Below, one piece after another: positions 1 through 11,462 of a stretch of DNA of 64,000 nucleotides (within the stretch, counting starts at the first letter, position 1; each line of letters opens with the position of its first letter). Made by a program: the position numbers and the translations under genes. The stretch covers positions 27,874,391 through 27,938,390 of the forward strand of contig CM032126.1 of assembly GCA_018894105.1 (NCBI GenBank). The letters are read 5' to 3'. Below the pieces are notes generated by a model that saw only the letters and a program-made list of their open reading frames with translations, was not told where the DNA came from and searched no databases. The stretch is from Jacaranda mimosifolia (Eukaryota; Streptophyta; Magnoliopsida; Lamiales; Bignoniaceae).

Positions 1-1605
1 CATTAAATGAACAGGCTTTGGAATCTTCTGTAGCAATCTGTATATTCAACTGAAATAAAACCTCTTCGCCTGTGATTGAAGTGATTTGATGATTTTTTAG
101 GAATATCAAAGTGCTGACCTAGTAATCTAAAATAACAGGAAAGTGTTTAATGTATTGATTTAGTTATTTTTATATGTTGTTTTTCATTTGTTATTTCTGT
201 TTATGTATATTCTTGCTTACTTTTTTTTTTTTTTTTTTTTTTTTTTGCGTCTTTTATGTATTTTTATCAAAGCATGCATACATACATAATTTTTCCATTA
301 AATTAACTCTTGAGTAAGTGAAAACCAAATGCATAAATATAATGTCTAATTTATTGTAATTTGTTCTTTTGTTAGTTTTTTAATCTTTGGCAATTGACAT
401 CCATGTATAATTGTAGTTTTCTTTGTTTTGTGTGTGTGTGTAATGCTTCTTTCACTCAAAGAGGGTTGGGTACAAATTCACATCCTATTGAAATGAGAAG
501 GAAGAGTGCGGAGATATCATCTCCATTGGGGGTTGTTGATGGTGATAAAACACCAACTGAAAGAAACAAATGGTCGTACGAGAGTGGTTTGAATCTTCTA
601 TTCAATTACTATTCCATCTTATATTTTATTTTATGAACATATTATATGAATATTAAATATTTTTTTATAAAAATAGTTAATTGAGAATCAAATACAGTGA
701 GCATAAATATAACAAATTGGAATAGAAGATGAAATAATACAAAATAAAAGAGAGAGTTTAAATTAAAATAGTAGCAAAACTTTGCCTGGAATGTCTAAAA
801 TTAGGTATCTTCCGGTAAGTGTTTAATGTTATACATATTATTTAAGAAAGTACCTGCTACTTGTTAAACAAGTTATACTTACCTGCTACTTGTTGAGTTA
901 TTTATGATTTTACTTATATATATTCGATTCATTGAACCAAGTGTATCTTATTCGTTAATTATTAAAGCCTTTTAAAAAGGCTCAAAATAAATTAGATCCA
1001 TTAATAAAATAGATTTAAGCTTGTGACTTTATTTAGCCCATTCTTAAAATGGATCTAAAAATTAATATTATAAATACTTTTTATTCACATGTTAACTTCA
1101 TTATCATATTTAATCATCACCACTTGAGAATTTATTTTAAAATACAAGTTTAATATCTTACAAATTCAAATATAATTTATAAAATACAAAAATTTACAAA
1201 ATATTTAAAGCACTCTCAATTAAATACTATTTAACTTCACCATCAACTTTAAATTAAATCATATATAAGCCAATTCCTTCACACAAAATAGGCTCAGTTC
1301 AATAGGAAGGGAAATGTAATTTTTTTTTTAACTTTTATATTTTTTTATCAGATTTCTATAATATGCATTTGTGTAAGTCCATGCTTTTAAGATGAGAAAT
1401 AAAGCGGAATAATTAGGGTCCGATTTTTAATAGCCAAGTTTAATTATTGAAAGAAATGTTGATTTAATTTACATATTTTATTTTTTTAATTTTAATTGAA
1501 AAAATATATAGTACATATTTTATTTGTTTTAATATTACTTAAAGAAAATAAATTGAGCTATTTTTATCATTTTTTATAAATTGAAAAAGTAAATAGTGAA
1601 TACAT
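1..1605. other. AT-rich intergenic DNA, no certain gene
   Basis: This stretch is strongly AT-rich, with a poly-T run near 221-246. Apart from a weak possible exon at about 453-600 I see no coding signal, no RNA gene and no element ends. Confidence 0.6.
394..636 (+). CDS. possible short exon, unrecognised
   Basis: An 80-codon frame. Its second part (about 453 onward) is less AT-biased than its surroundings and follows a pyrimidine-rich tract ending in an AG acceptor-like site near 460, so it could be an internal exon of a gene extending left of the window. The translated part is polar and basic (RRKSAEISSPLG, then ERNKWSYESG). I do not recognise the family. It could equally be chance. Confidence 0.15.
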   Translation: MTSMYNCSFLCFVCVCNASFTQRGLGTNSHPIEMRRKSAEISSPLGVVDGDKTPTERNKWSYESGLNLLFNYYSILYFIL

Positions 1606-1610
1606 AATGC

Positions 1611-2435
1611 TGATATGGGATAGCTCAACAGGCTTAGCCCAATAACACTCGACCAAAGCAGAAATATGGTGTAAGACGGCTCAATTACCTACAGGCCCAA
1701 CCTACCGACCATCATTCGACCTTATGAACCTTATCCGTCATGGTGGATACCAGCGCTCAACCTGTCTACCAAACTACAATCAACCGCCATCAAGATGTGC
1801 AATCTTTCACTTGACCAAGGGGACCAGATGCAACAGTTACATCTTGTCGACCAAAATTTGAGGGGATATCTCGTAGAAGTATTCATCTCGACCGAGGAGC
1901 TCAAACCAAGGCGATAGCCTCTCAACTGCATTGAATGATCTGCCAGGTAGCGTGTCTCCGCATTAATGGTGCATGCCACCACCTGTACCACATTTTCAGC
2001 CGCATCAAACTAGCATGCGCCTCCAATGTACCACCTTATCCTAGGCAGCAAGAGGTAGTGCCACCTAGAATAGTACACGAGTTGAGGATGACTTAAAGGT
2101 CCTCGTGTAAGGATACATGCCCTTCCCCTACAACAAGGGCATCCTAGACAAATCAATTACATGGAGAAGGCTATAAATACTCCAATTGACAGCCTTCCCA
2201 AGGTATGTACATTATTATCCCAAACCCTCACTCTGCTGCTCTACCTTCTAGTCAATCTTACTGACTTAAGCATCGGAGTGCCTTAGCTGAGGGCACTTCG
2301 ACTAGCCTGACGTTTGCTATTGGTTGCAGGACTCAAACCACAATATATCACAACATATTTCTCTCGACCTGGCATCTGGTCGATTATATTGGATTTCAAC
2401 CCAATACTTGTATTAAACAGTTTTTTCCCTCATCA
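1611..2435 (+). mobile_element. solo LTR of a Tat-lineage Gypsy element
   Basis: The 825-bp segment starts TGATATGGGATAGC and ends CCTCATCA, the same ends as the LTRs of the two full elements in this window (10740 and 49558). It is flanked by AATGC (1606-1610) and AATGT (2436-2440), a 5-bp target duplication with one mismatch. No primer-binding site or internal region follows, so it is a solo LTR, probably left by LTR-LTR recombination. A TATA-like stretch (CTATAAATAC) lies near 2170-2179. The start resembles element B (TGATATGGGATAGCCC) more than element A. Confidence 0.88.
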
Positions 2436-2440
2436 AATGT

Positions 2441-3434
2441 TTTCTAGTTAAATATAAAATCTCCTTCTGCACTAATATAAATGAAATTATTAATAAAAAA
2501 TATTAAAATAGTATAAACAATAATATTTGGAAAAAAAAAAAAAAAAAAGGTAAGTGAATTGTGTTCCATTTTTTTTAGTGTGATTGCGTTTAGTAGTTTT
2601 ACAAAATAATAAAAAAAATAAAAATTCATTATTTTCAATTTCTCTATTTTTAAAAAATATATAGAAAATTATTTTGTTAGAAATGTATGAAGAAACCCCA
2701 AGTCAAATGTATGAATATTTTCTTATTTTTATTTAATTAATAATAGACTAAGTAATGTACAGTATCCAACATAATATTCAAAAATATTTTTATTAAATAC
2801 GAACTTACAATTCACAACTATAATTTGGAACCTGCTAAAATATATTTTCCTTATTTAGATGCCAATTTGAGTTCAACCTATAATTGGTCCTTACATGTAC
2901 TCGTTTATATAAAATTGTTCTTAATAAGCAAGTAAAGTTGTATTATGAGAAAAATACACAATAAAACTAACATTCATTTCATATTCATTCCAGAAGAATG
3001 TTCATTATCTGGAAGTGAATTGCAATATTTCTCCAAAATATTTTTTCTTTCAAATATTATGAAATCAAATTGTTATTTCGATCAAAATTATATATGTTTA
3101 TATACTTCAATTATTATTTTAATTAATATACTTCAATTGTCATTTAATATAAATATATATTTTAATTATTATGTTATTATTAAAATACTGGATACTAATA
3201 CAAAAACTTTATATGGGAAGATGCTATATTAAAATTTGTAGCTCCACTTTCAACATAATGTAGTTCCATTCTTACCACATTCTTCATTCATACTATCAAA
3301 TATATTCTTCAAATTTTAGAAATTCCTAAAGCAGTATGATATGGTCGAGAAAAATATTATATGACAACAACAAATAAAATATTGAGAAACCGCTGACTTT
3401 GAGTAGAATAATTAGAATTAAAATGAGTATACAC
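2441..3434. other. AT-rich intergenic DNA
   Basis: Low-complexity A/T DNA with poly-A/T runs (2530-2550). The short frames here are AT-driven and show no protein motif. I see nothing further. Confidence 0.6.
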
Positions 3435-3437
3435 TAT

Positions 3438-3890
3438 GGGCTTGTTTGCTTGGGCATATATAATTAGGTAAGATTCATATACTAATGACACATAAGCTAA
3501 AAATGGTATCCAATACCATATAATTTATTGTTTACTTTGATTTTAGAAATTGGTGATATTCCACACTTGACACTATATAATATTTGGTTGGCAAGATTGC
3601 TCAATGTAATTACACTTTGTAATCACATAAAATGTTCAAACTTCTAAGAAGGTAAATTTCCAAAATACCCTCCATATGAGGGGTAAAAATGACTTTTAAA
3701 TTCCTTATCAGATCATATTTAAAAGGATGGAAAATGAATCAGGCCATCTTGGTCTGATTCATAAACCAACTTAGCCCATGATACCATGTTAGGCCGCAAA
3801 GGTATTGTGGGTTATAAAAATATAAAGCAAACAAAAGATGAAGCTTAAAAGTATATCTATCATACATTATCATGTGAAACAAACAAGCCC
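3438..3890. mobile_element. Tourist-like MITE (PIF/Harbinger type)
   Basis: The ends are inverted: GGGCTTGTTTGCTT on the left, and on the right ACAAACAAGCCC, whose complement is GGGCTTGTTTGT. The 453-bp body has no coding capacity. Flanks are TAT on the left and TAA on the right, close to the 3-bp TWA duplication of PIF/Harbinger elements but not identical. A short hAT element cannot be excluded. Confidence 0.6.
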
Positions 3891-4263
3891 TAAATAAATA
3901 GAGTAAAATAAGTAATATTATAGTAGTTACTTGGACTGTATCTAATTTAATTTCATAATATCAATATAACTAAAATATATAATTTTTCTCGTGAGTGAAT
4001 TTAATTTATATTCCATAATCTCATATCAGTCTCTCATAATTAATGTATGTTGATTGATAAGGCTTTGTTTGGTTTTTCCAGGAGAACGTTCCAAAAAATA
4101 CCATTCTTTTCCTTCATTTTCTTGCACAGTGAGTGCCCCAAAAAGCCCCTCATTTTTTCACCTATTAACAAAAAGCACACTTCATTTTGCATTCTCCAAG
4201 GCTCTAGCATCCTATCCCCCACTTCTAACTGCCAGGCCCAGCCATCCCATCCCTTCCCATCCC

Positions 4264-5075
4264 TAGGGTTGTAAATGGATATTCGAAAATTCGTTTACCG
4301 TTCGCATTCTTATTTGTTGAAATAAAATTTATCTGCATCCATTTAAAGCGGATATTATCCGTATTTGATTAGTAGATATCCGATTATAAATGGATACGAA
4401 TATGATAAATGTGTATCCGATCCGTTTAATATCCGATCCGAATATATATTTATTAAATAATATATTATTTTATTTTTTAATAAAAATATCATGATCCATA
4501 TATGTATATATATAAATTATAATTGAAGAATTAGGAAGAAAAAAGAATAAATTTAAAAAATTATTGTAATATAGAGAAAAACTTGAAGAATAAAGTTAAT
4601 CAACATAATTATTGCTGGTTAATTTTATAATTAATATACTTAAATGCCATTATTACTATTAATAAGTACTAATAATCAATTATTAATTAAAAATTATGCC
4701 ATTTGTTTGATTGCTCTCTTTTAATTAAATTATATAGTTTCTTCTATTAATTAAAATATATATTTGTTATAGGTTCATAGATTCACGTATTTGGATATTC
4801 GTAAATGAATATTTAAATAATTATCATCAAATATGAATATAAAATAATAATTAAAATACATATAAGTTTAATAAAATATGAATACATCTTAATAATTATA
4901 ATCGAATACAGATATATCCGAATCCGACCGATATTCGACGGATACGAATTTGGATAACATTTTTAAATATCCGTCAAATCCGTATCCGTATCCGTATCCA
5001 AATATTTGAAAAGTTAAACGAATACGAATATGAAAATAGTGTATTCGATCCGTTTAATATCCATTTACACCCCTA
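4264..5075. mobile_element. hAT-type non-autonomous element
   Basis: An 812-bp element with inverted ends TAGGGTTGTAAATGG (left) and, inverted from the right, TAGGGGTGTAAATGG. It is bounded by a perfect 8-bp duplication CCCATCCC (4256-4263 and 5076-5083). Eight-base duplications and TAGGGGTGTAAA-type ends are characteristic of plant hAT elements. The interior has repeated ATCCGAT/GGATACGAAT motifs and no transposase. Confidence 0.85.
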
Positions 5076-5134
5076 CCCATCCCCCACTTCTCTCTCGTCT
5101 CCTCTCTCACATGTGCCATATAAAGTTTAATAAT

Positions 5135-5162
5135 TATAATAATAATAATAATATTATTAATA

Positions 5163-5202
<40 letters not shown>
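5135..5202. repeat. (TAA)n/(TTA)n microsatellite with hairpin symmetry
   Basis: AAT units run to about 5152, then switch to ATT units to about 5202, so the tract can fold on itself. Confidence 0.9.
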
Positions 5203-5203
<1 letters not shown>

Positions 5204-5626
5204 GTAAAAAAATCAACATCCAAATAAATTCATAAAATATTATAATACAATCCACTTAACCATTTAATCAATCATTACAAACTTACAACATAATTATATC
5301 AATTCACTGCATATATACACAATATTTTTTATTATTATTCTTACAATTAAAAAAATCTATTAATATCAAATTTCACCTCCAAACACCAACACAAAGACAT
5401 TGATTTGGCATCAAAAATATAAAATGTTTCCTTCAAAACATAACCAAACATATTAAAACTCTTCAAACTCATTTTTTAACTATTTTCCAAAACATAACCA
5501 AACATCAATCACATTCCCCAATTGTCATTTCACATTCTCTCACATTTCTTTCAACATTCATTTTTCCAAAACACACAAGAAATACATAATAAAATCAAAT
5601 AAAAAACATATCCAAACATTTCCTAA

Positions 5627-6595
5627 GTTTTTGAAATGCACAACACCTTAGCCAATAATTGGTATATATTTTTTGCTCTTACTATTAACAGTGCATGAAG
5701 AGGCTAATTGATAATTTTGACTTTTCTTTGTCAAAAATCTTTTGGATTTATATATTGACAAAACATATAGGAAAACTAACAATGTTCTCGAAGAGTTATT
5801 TATTTACTAACGTTCGTTTATAAATTTTGTGGGTTAGATATATAGCGATTAGTATGTAGCTTACCTCTTTAGAATAATTATAGAATAAATAATTAATAAC
5901 AAAAAAATAAAAATAGTTATTAACCAATTATATAATTAAACTAGCATATGTCAAGTTTAATGCATCGGAAATATTTTTAATATTATAATAATTTATTTTA
6001 TAATAATGAATATACTTTATATGATTAAAAAATAAATTATGATTCTTTTTAATATTTAAAGAAAATCTATGATAAAATAATGTGAATATTTTTATTGAAA
6101 ATATTATGCTTGAAGATAATTTGTACTTAAATAAATTATAGAATATAAAAAATTGCTTACTTTAAATAAAAAGTTATATATAAATTTTTAAAATGATAAA
6201 ATTTTATAAAATAAATGAAAGAATTAAGAAAATAAAAATGTAGCAGAACATTTTACTCGATACACTTTTAAGCATACATTGATATATATATATATATACA
6301 TATTTTTATGTAATAAATAGGTGAATATTTTTTTAAAAATATAGATAAGTAGCTTTTTTTGTATGAGTTTTAATAATGTGGAAGTTGTAGTTATAATTTT
6401 CATGACATTTGAGATTTCTAAGTTGTCAAGTTCTGTAAGAGTAAATATATAATCTCTTTGTATTTTCATCTATATTAGGTTATTATTTGACCACCAATTT
6501 AATAAGTAGTTTATAATGTGCAATATTTTACAAACTAAAATATTTCCCAATACTCCTATAACCCCAATAAGTAAAATTAATTCATTTTTATTTAT
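5627..6595. other. AT-rich intergenic DNA
   Basis: No gene or recognisable element. A short (TA)n tract lies near 6280-6300. Confidence 0.6.
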
Positions 6596-6600
6596 ATATG

Positions 6601-7456
6601 TGTAGACATATCAATTTTTGGCCAATTGAGAAGTGACACGTGTAAAATAATATGCTAGTTATTAATTTAAAATTTTCTATTTATATTTTGGAATTTACTA
6701 AATTTAATTTCAAAAGATAGAAATTTAATTTTAATTAATACTCTAGAATTTATTTTATGTTCAAATCAGATATTGACAAGTGTTAAAGATGAAGTGTTTA
6801 CGTTTTTTGGACCAATCAAATCAAAGATATTTGATATTATCCATTGATATATGATATTATCTCTTGATATTTGAAATTATCTTATCAAATAGATAACTAT
6901 CAAAGAAGTTCAAGTCAATCTGGAAGTCTCCCATCAAGCATCTTTATAAAGGGGATGATCAAAGCTCATTCAACACACAACAAAAATTCCAGCAAGTGAG
7001 AGGAACTTTGAAGGAGTCCATCAATTCTTTCAATCAAATTTAAGGAGATCCACGACGTTCAAGGCGTTCTTCACGGAGCTCATCATATTATGGCGTTTGA
7101 TTCGAGATTAAGGTGTGGAGCCCTCAAATTGGCGTTATTTTAAATTCAAGGAGATCCACGACATTCAAGGTGTTTTTCGCGGAGCTTATATATTTCGGCG
7201 TTTGATTCAAGATTAAGGTGCGGAGCCATCGAATTGGCGTTATTTCTTCAAATCAAATTTAAGGGGATCCAAGACGTTCAAGGCATTCTTTGTGGAGCTC
7301 ATCAAATTTCAATATCATAATTGAAAGGGAAGAATCAGAAGATTAGATTAGAGATTGAATCCATAGTTGATTAATTGATTTTAATTTAATTTTATTTGTA
7401 CGAATTTTCTTGTCTAGTAATTTTATTTATTGCAGACAAAGAAATTTGCGCTTACA
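6601..7456 (+). repeat. 5' LTR of the gag-only element
   Basis: 856-bp LTR. From about 7037 to 7300 it holds three tandem, diverged copies of a roughly 110-bp unit containing GGAGATCCACGACGTTCAAG and GGCGTTTGATTC motifs. The same triplet sits in the other LTR. Confidence 0.93.
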
Positions 7457-7460
7457 AATT

Positions 7461-7478
7461 TTGGCACGCCTGGTGGGA
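7461..7478 (+). other. primer-binding site of the gag-only element
   Basis: TTGGCACGCCTGGTGGGA lies four bases after the 5' LTR, the expected place for tRNA priming of reverse transcription. I do not assign the tRNA. Confidence 0.65.
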
Positions 7479-7524
7479 CCACTCTACCTCTCATTTCTGT
7501 CCTTCATCAAAATTGAAGTATCAA

Positions 7525-8436
7525 ATGGCTGCCAACAAGACTGCATCATTGAAAATTACTACGTCAAATCCCTCAAATGCTGGAGCAAAAAGTGTTGACG
7601 TCATCACAAGAAGTATGTCCAATAAGTTTCAATCATCTTCGGAGGTGGCTCATTCACTTGTTGTGGAAAAGGTGTTGCCGCATTCTATTGATATCAATAA
7701 AGATGGTGGAGACTTAAAGGAAGAATCCTTATCATCCATTCCCCACTCAACATCAAATTCCTTGAGCATGGCAATGACGATGGTGACATGTGCTACAACC
7801 TTGGAGGAACAAATTACAAATTTGATGAATGTTGTTGAAGGACTCATGAAGCATCTCCAAGAACAAGACTTTCAAATTTCCAAATTGATGAGCAAAGTGG
7901 ACAATCTTGATGTCAGCTGCATGATGGAGAAACAAATTGAGGCTCAAGATGAAGGCGAAACATCCACAAGGAGACAATCAACCAAAAATGATGAGATTGT
8001 AACAAAAGAACTAGAAGTTTCCACTAGATTGATTCCCATCGACCCACTGAAGGAGTTTATCATGGAGACTATCAAAGACAAGCTTGATGGAAGTTATAAG
8101 TCATCTATTACTTACTCCAAGCCATATACTCAAAGAATTGATAACTTGAAGATGTTCATCAGTTACCAACCCCCAAAGCTTCAGCAATTTGATGGCAAGG
8201 GCAACCCAAAGCTGCACGTGGCTCATTTCATTAAGACTTGTAACAATGCTGGGACACATGGAGATCATTTGGTCAAGCAATTTGTTCGATCATTGAAGGG
8301 TAATGTTTTTGATTGGTATGTTGACTTGGAGGCCGGCTCCATTGATAGTTGGGGGCAACTAGAACAAGAGTTCCTTAATCATTTCTACAGCATTCGAATG
8401 ACAGTCAGCATGATTGAACTCATCAACTCTTGCTAG
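7525..8436 (+). CDS. retrotransposon gag-like protein
   Basis: The frame is open from 7396, inside the LTR, but the first ATG after the primer-binding site is at 7525 (MAANKTASL), giving about 303 residues. A coiled-coil-prone part (TTLEEQITNLMNVVEGLMKH) is followed by a Gypsy-type gag core with QFDGKGNPKLHVAHFIKTC, then LVKQFVRSLKGNVFDWYVDL and a WGQLEQEFLNHFYS stretch, matching plant retrotrans_gag proteins. The frame ends early at TAG 8434; homologous coding continues in another frame to about 8700, so this copy is truncated. No zinc knuckle is visible. Confidence 0.85.
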   Translation: MAANKTASLKITTSNPSNAGAKSVDVITRSMSNKFQSSSEVAHSLVVEKVLPHSIDINKDGGDLKEESLSSIPHSTSNSLSMAMTMVTCATTLEEQITNLMNVVEGLMKHLQEQDFQISKLMSKVDNLDVSCMMEKQIEAQDEGETSTRRQSTKNDEIVTKELEVSTRLIPIDPLKEFIMETIKDKLDGSYKSSITYSKPYTQRIDNLKMFISYQPPKLQQFDGKGNPKLHVAHFIKTCNNAGTHGDHLVKQFVRSLKGNVFDWYVDLEAGSIDSWGQLEQEFLNHFYSIRMTVSMIELINSC

Positions 8437-8439
8437 TAG

Positions 8440-8735
8440 AAAGAAAAGCCAGTCATTGATACATCAATCGCTAGAGAAATTTGAGTCTGAACTGCAAAGA
8501 TCAATTGTCGGAGGCTTCAGCAATTGAGATGTGTATCCAAGGAATGCATTGGAGTCTTTGCTACATACTTCAAGGAATCAAACCAAAAACCTTTGAAGAT
8601 TTAGCAACACGTGCACACAATATTGAAATGAGAATGAATTTTGATGAACAAGAAGATCTAAGTGATGTCAAAGATGATGTAAATATTGGAGGCAATCAAT
8701 TTTCATCTTCAAATTACAAATGCTCCTCGACATGA
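8440..8735 (+). pseudogene. frame-shifted continuation of the gag reading frame
   Basis: After the stop at 8434 the sequence still encodes gag-like residues in a shifted frame, including LNCKDQLSEASAIEMCIQG and FEDLATRAHNIEMRM, which normally follow the core in this gag family. Translation breaks between 8434 and 8481 show that the gag of this copy is no longer intact. Confidence 0.7.
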
Positions 8736-9215
8736 GCGTAAACTGTCAATAATACTTCCAGATAAGAGTATAAACTATCTAAAATTCTCAAGTCTTCAAG
8801 TTTCCAAATCAAAGACTCAAATCTCCAAGTCTTCAAGTACAAAGCTCAAGTCTTCAAATTTCAAACGCTCCTAGATACGAGCATAAACTATCTGAAATTT
8901 TTAAATTAAAGTTTTCCCATGTGCTCCTTGATATGAGCTTAAACTTTCAATAAGGCTCCTAGGTACGAGCATAAACTATCTAAATATTCAAATTCTCCCC
9001 ATGTACTCCTTGATAAGAGTGTAAACTGTCTATTAAGTCAAACTCAAGTAAACTCCTTGACATGAGTATAAATTATCAATCAAATTCAAGTGAACTCCTT
9101 GACACGAGTATAAAATGTCTATTCAAGTTAAATATGCTATTTGACACACTAGTTTAAACCGTATGTTACTCCTGGCCGGCATTAGTATAAACTGTGTACG
9201 GCACCCTCATCAAAA
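8726..9215 (+). repeat. degenerate internal repeat array of the gag-only element
   Basis: About ten irregularly spaced copies of a 24-base motif resembling CTCCTTGACAYGAG followed by TATAAACTRTC, for example near 8727, 8755, 8867, 8923, 8946, 9004, 9052, 9096 and 9173. Spacing varies from about 25 to 110 bases and the intervening DNA is AT-rich. It lies between gag and the 3' LTR, where autonomous relatives carry pol. Confidence 0.75.
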
Positions 9216-9388
9216 GGATATTTACTTTGAATTATGTTATGACTTGACCCTTTGATTAGGCACCATAGCTCGAGAAATGCATGGAGGATGTTCTTGTTGC
9301 AAACATATTGAGAGAAAAGGAAAACTTCTCAAATACTTTCAAGCCTTGCCTCCTTCGTGGATGATTAATATATCTTTCACCAAGTCTT

Positions 9389-9402
9389 GAAGTGGGGGAA
9401 TT
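9389..9402 (+). other. polypurine tract of the gag-only element
   Basis: GAAGTGGGGGAATT lies directly before the 3' LTR start, the plus-strand priming site of LTR retrotransposons. Confidence 0.8.
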
Positions 9403-10258
9403 TGTAGACATATCAATTTTTGGCTAATTGAGAAGTGACACGTGTAAAATAATTTGCTAGTTATTAATTTAAAATTTTCTATTTATATTTTGGAATTTAC
9501 TAAATTTAATTTCAAAAGATAAATAGTTAATTTTAATTAATACTCTAGTATTTATTTTATTTTCAAATTAGATATTGACAAGTGTTAAAGATGAAGTGTC
9601 TATGTTTTTTGGACCAATCAAATCGAAGATATTTGATATTATCCATTGATATATGATATTATCTCTTGATATTTGACATTATCTTATCAATTAGATAACT
9701 ATCAAAGAAGTTCAAGTCAATCTGGAAGTCTCCCATCAAGCATCTTTATAAAGGGGATGATCAAAGCTCATTCAACACACAACAAAAATTCCAGCGAATG
9801 AAAGGAACTTTGAAGGAGTCCATCAATTCTTTCAATCAAATTTAAGGAGATCCACGACGTTCAAGGCGTTATTCACGGAGCTCATCATATTCTGGCATTT
9901 GATTTGAGATTAAGGTGCGGAGCCCTCAAATTGACGTTATTTTAAATTCAAGGAGATCCACAACATTCAAGGCATTTTTCGCGGAGCTTATATATTTCGG
10001 CGTTTGATTCAAGATTAAGGTGCGGGGCCATCGAATTGTCGTTATTTCTTCAAATCAAATTTAAGGGGATCTATGACGTTCAAGGCGTTCTTTGCTGAGC
10101 TCATCAAATTTCAAGATCATATTTGGAAGGGAAGAATCAAAAGATTAGATTAGAGATTGAATCCATAGTTGATTAATTGATTTTAATTTAATTTTATTTG
10201 TACGAATTTTCTTGTCTAGTAATTTTATTTATTGCAGACAAAGAAATTTGTGCTTCCA
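9403..10258 (+). repeat. 3' LTR of the gag-only element
   Basis: 856 bp, collinear with 6601-7456 with only scattered substitutions. It carries the same three-copy internal repeat (about 9840-10110). The ATATG duplication follows at 10259. Confidence 0.93.
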
Positions 10259-10263
10259 ATATG

Positions 10264-10734
10264 TAATTGTTTTATTATTTTTAAAATTATCAAATAACAT
10301 GTATTATGTAAATGATCATAAAATAACAAGTAAATAATTAATATTCAATTCAAAATAAAATATCAATCTTTCAACAAAAAAAATAATTATAAAATATAAA
10401 AATAATTTAATAAATATTTACTCACAATCAATTTTTTTTGATCTGACACCACTAATCTATATAGTGCTTATAAAAATATCTTTTAAATTCTAAACTTGTC
10501 TGATGAAACAAAGATATGATTATGGATATTTTGGAATCACTTATGAGACAAAAATTTATATTATAATTTGGATAAACACAACATGGTATTTTAGTTGTAT
10601 CAAATAATTAAATTGGTTGCATTAAATAACCAACCAATAAGAAACTTTTTAATTGAAATGAGGAACTCAAAATTTTAAGAATTCGGCATCTGGCTAAAAT
10701 CGTTGAATTAGATCAATATAAAACTATGTTAAAT
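10264..10734. other. AT-rich intergenic spacer
   Basis: Between the gag-only element and element A. I see nothing in it. Confidence 0.6.
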
Positions 10735-10739
10735 ATAAT

Positions 10740-11418
10740 TGATATGGGGTGGCCCAAATACCTAGGCCCAAACCAAGTTGGCCCAGAGGCGCAGCACCGG
10801 GCCCAATCTGGCACCCGTGGCCCATATGCATAATCGACCTCAATCGACCACTTACCTTATGGTTCCCCATGCACAGAACGGTGTAAGGTCGACGTTGTCG
10901 ACCAGCGAGGTCGAGACAGTACAGTACTCTGCCACCACATTAAATGCACTAACGGGCGGCACGCCTCCGCATTAATGGCGCATGCCATCCCCTCACCACC
11001 TGACACAACAGGCGCTGCTACAGTGTACCATCATGTCCTTAAAACCTGGAAGGGCAGTTATCTGGAAATATACAGATAGGAGAAATGACTAGTCACCCCT
11101 GGCACAAGGGTAAGGGCCCCTGGGTGTACCAGGGGCATCTCAGATAATTCCCCGAAGGGAGAAGGATATAAATACCCTCGCTCCAGCTTTTTTGAGGTAC
11201 ACACTCATACATACAAAAAGCTCTTACTCCGCTGCTCGATATCTCGCCGATCTATACTGCCTTGAGCGTCGGAGGGCCTAAGCCCAGGGCTTCTCAGCTA
11301 GCCTAACGTTTACTGTGATTGCAGAATTCATCCCACCTAAACAAGAATCCCGACCAGCCAGGTCGAGTCCATTCAAATCAGCAGTTGGACCCATATCTAG
11401 CAAATCGAACCCTCATCA
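10740..11418 (+). repeat. 5' LTR of element A
   Basis: 679 bp, TGATATGGGG to CCTCATCA. It is moderately GC-rich against AT-rich surroundings. Promoter-like TATAAAT lies at 11167-11173. Confidence 0.95.
11167..11173 (+). promoter_or_regulatory. TATA box in the 5' LTR of element A
   Basis: TATAAAT in a GC-rich context, about 250 bp before the LTR end. The same box is in the 3' LTR (20934-20940) and, inverted, in both LTRs of element B. Inferred start of the genomic transcript. Confidence 0.65.
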
Positions 11419-11420
11419 TT

Positions 11421-11437
11421 TGGCGCCGTCTGTGGGA
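11421..11437 (+). other. primer-binding site of element A
   Basis: TGGCGCCGTCTGTGGGA begins two bases after the 5' LTR, in the usual place and form for a plant Gypsy PBS. I do not assign the tRNA. Confidence 0.85.
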
Positions 11438-11462
11438 AGATATTTGAATCCTCTATCGAAAA

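Larger units (their letters stand above)
4061..5623. mobile_element. possible Tourist-like element interrupted by a hAT MITE
   Basis: The left end reads TAA then GGCTTTGTTTGGTT. The right end reads CATATCCAAACATTTCC then TAA, which inverted is GGAAATGTTTGGATATG. The imperfect inverted ends and flanking TAA on both sides suggest a PIF/Harbinger-type non-autonomous element. Removing the nested element (4264-5083) leaves about 740 bp. The right half contains repeated AACATAACCAAACA-like motifs. The short ORFs at 4047-4274 fall in this repeat and are not genes. Confidence 0.42.
6601..10258 (+). mobile_element. gag-only LTR retrotransposon (TR-GAG type)
   Basis: Two direct LTRs of 856 bp each (6601-7456, 9403-10258) start TGTAGACATATC and end in CA. 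They are flanked by a perfect 5-bp duplication ATATG (6596-6600, 10259-10263). The 1946-bp interior has a primer-binding site, one gag-like frame, a repetitive non-coding part and a polypurine tract, but no protease, RT or integrase. Non-autonomous elements with LTRs and only gag are known in plants as TR-GAG. It would need the pol of a related Gypsy element to move. Confidence 0.93.

Noticed and set aside
4047..4274. Overlapping short frames on both strands
   Set aside because: They cross the boundary of a hAT element inside repeat DNA and have no recognisable protein similarity.
8726..9215. Possible CRISPR-like array
   Set aside because: Spacing and repeats are irregular and diverged, in a plant retrotransposon; no CRISPR features.
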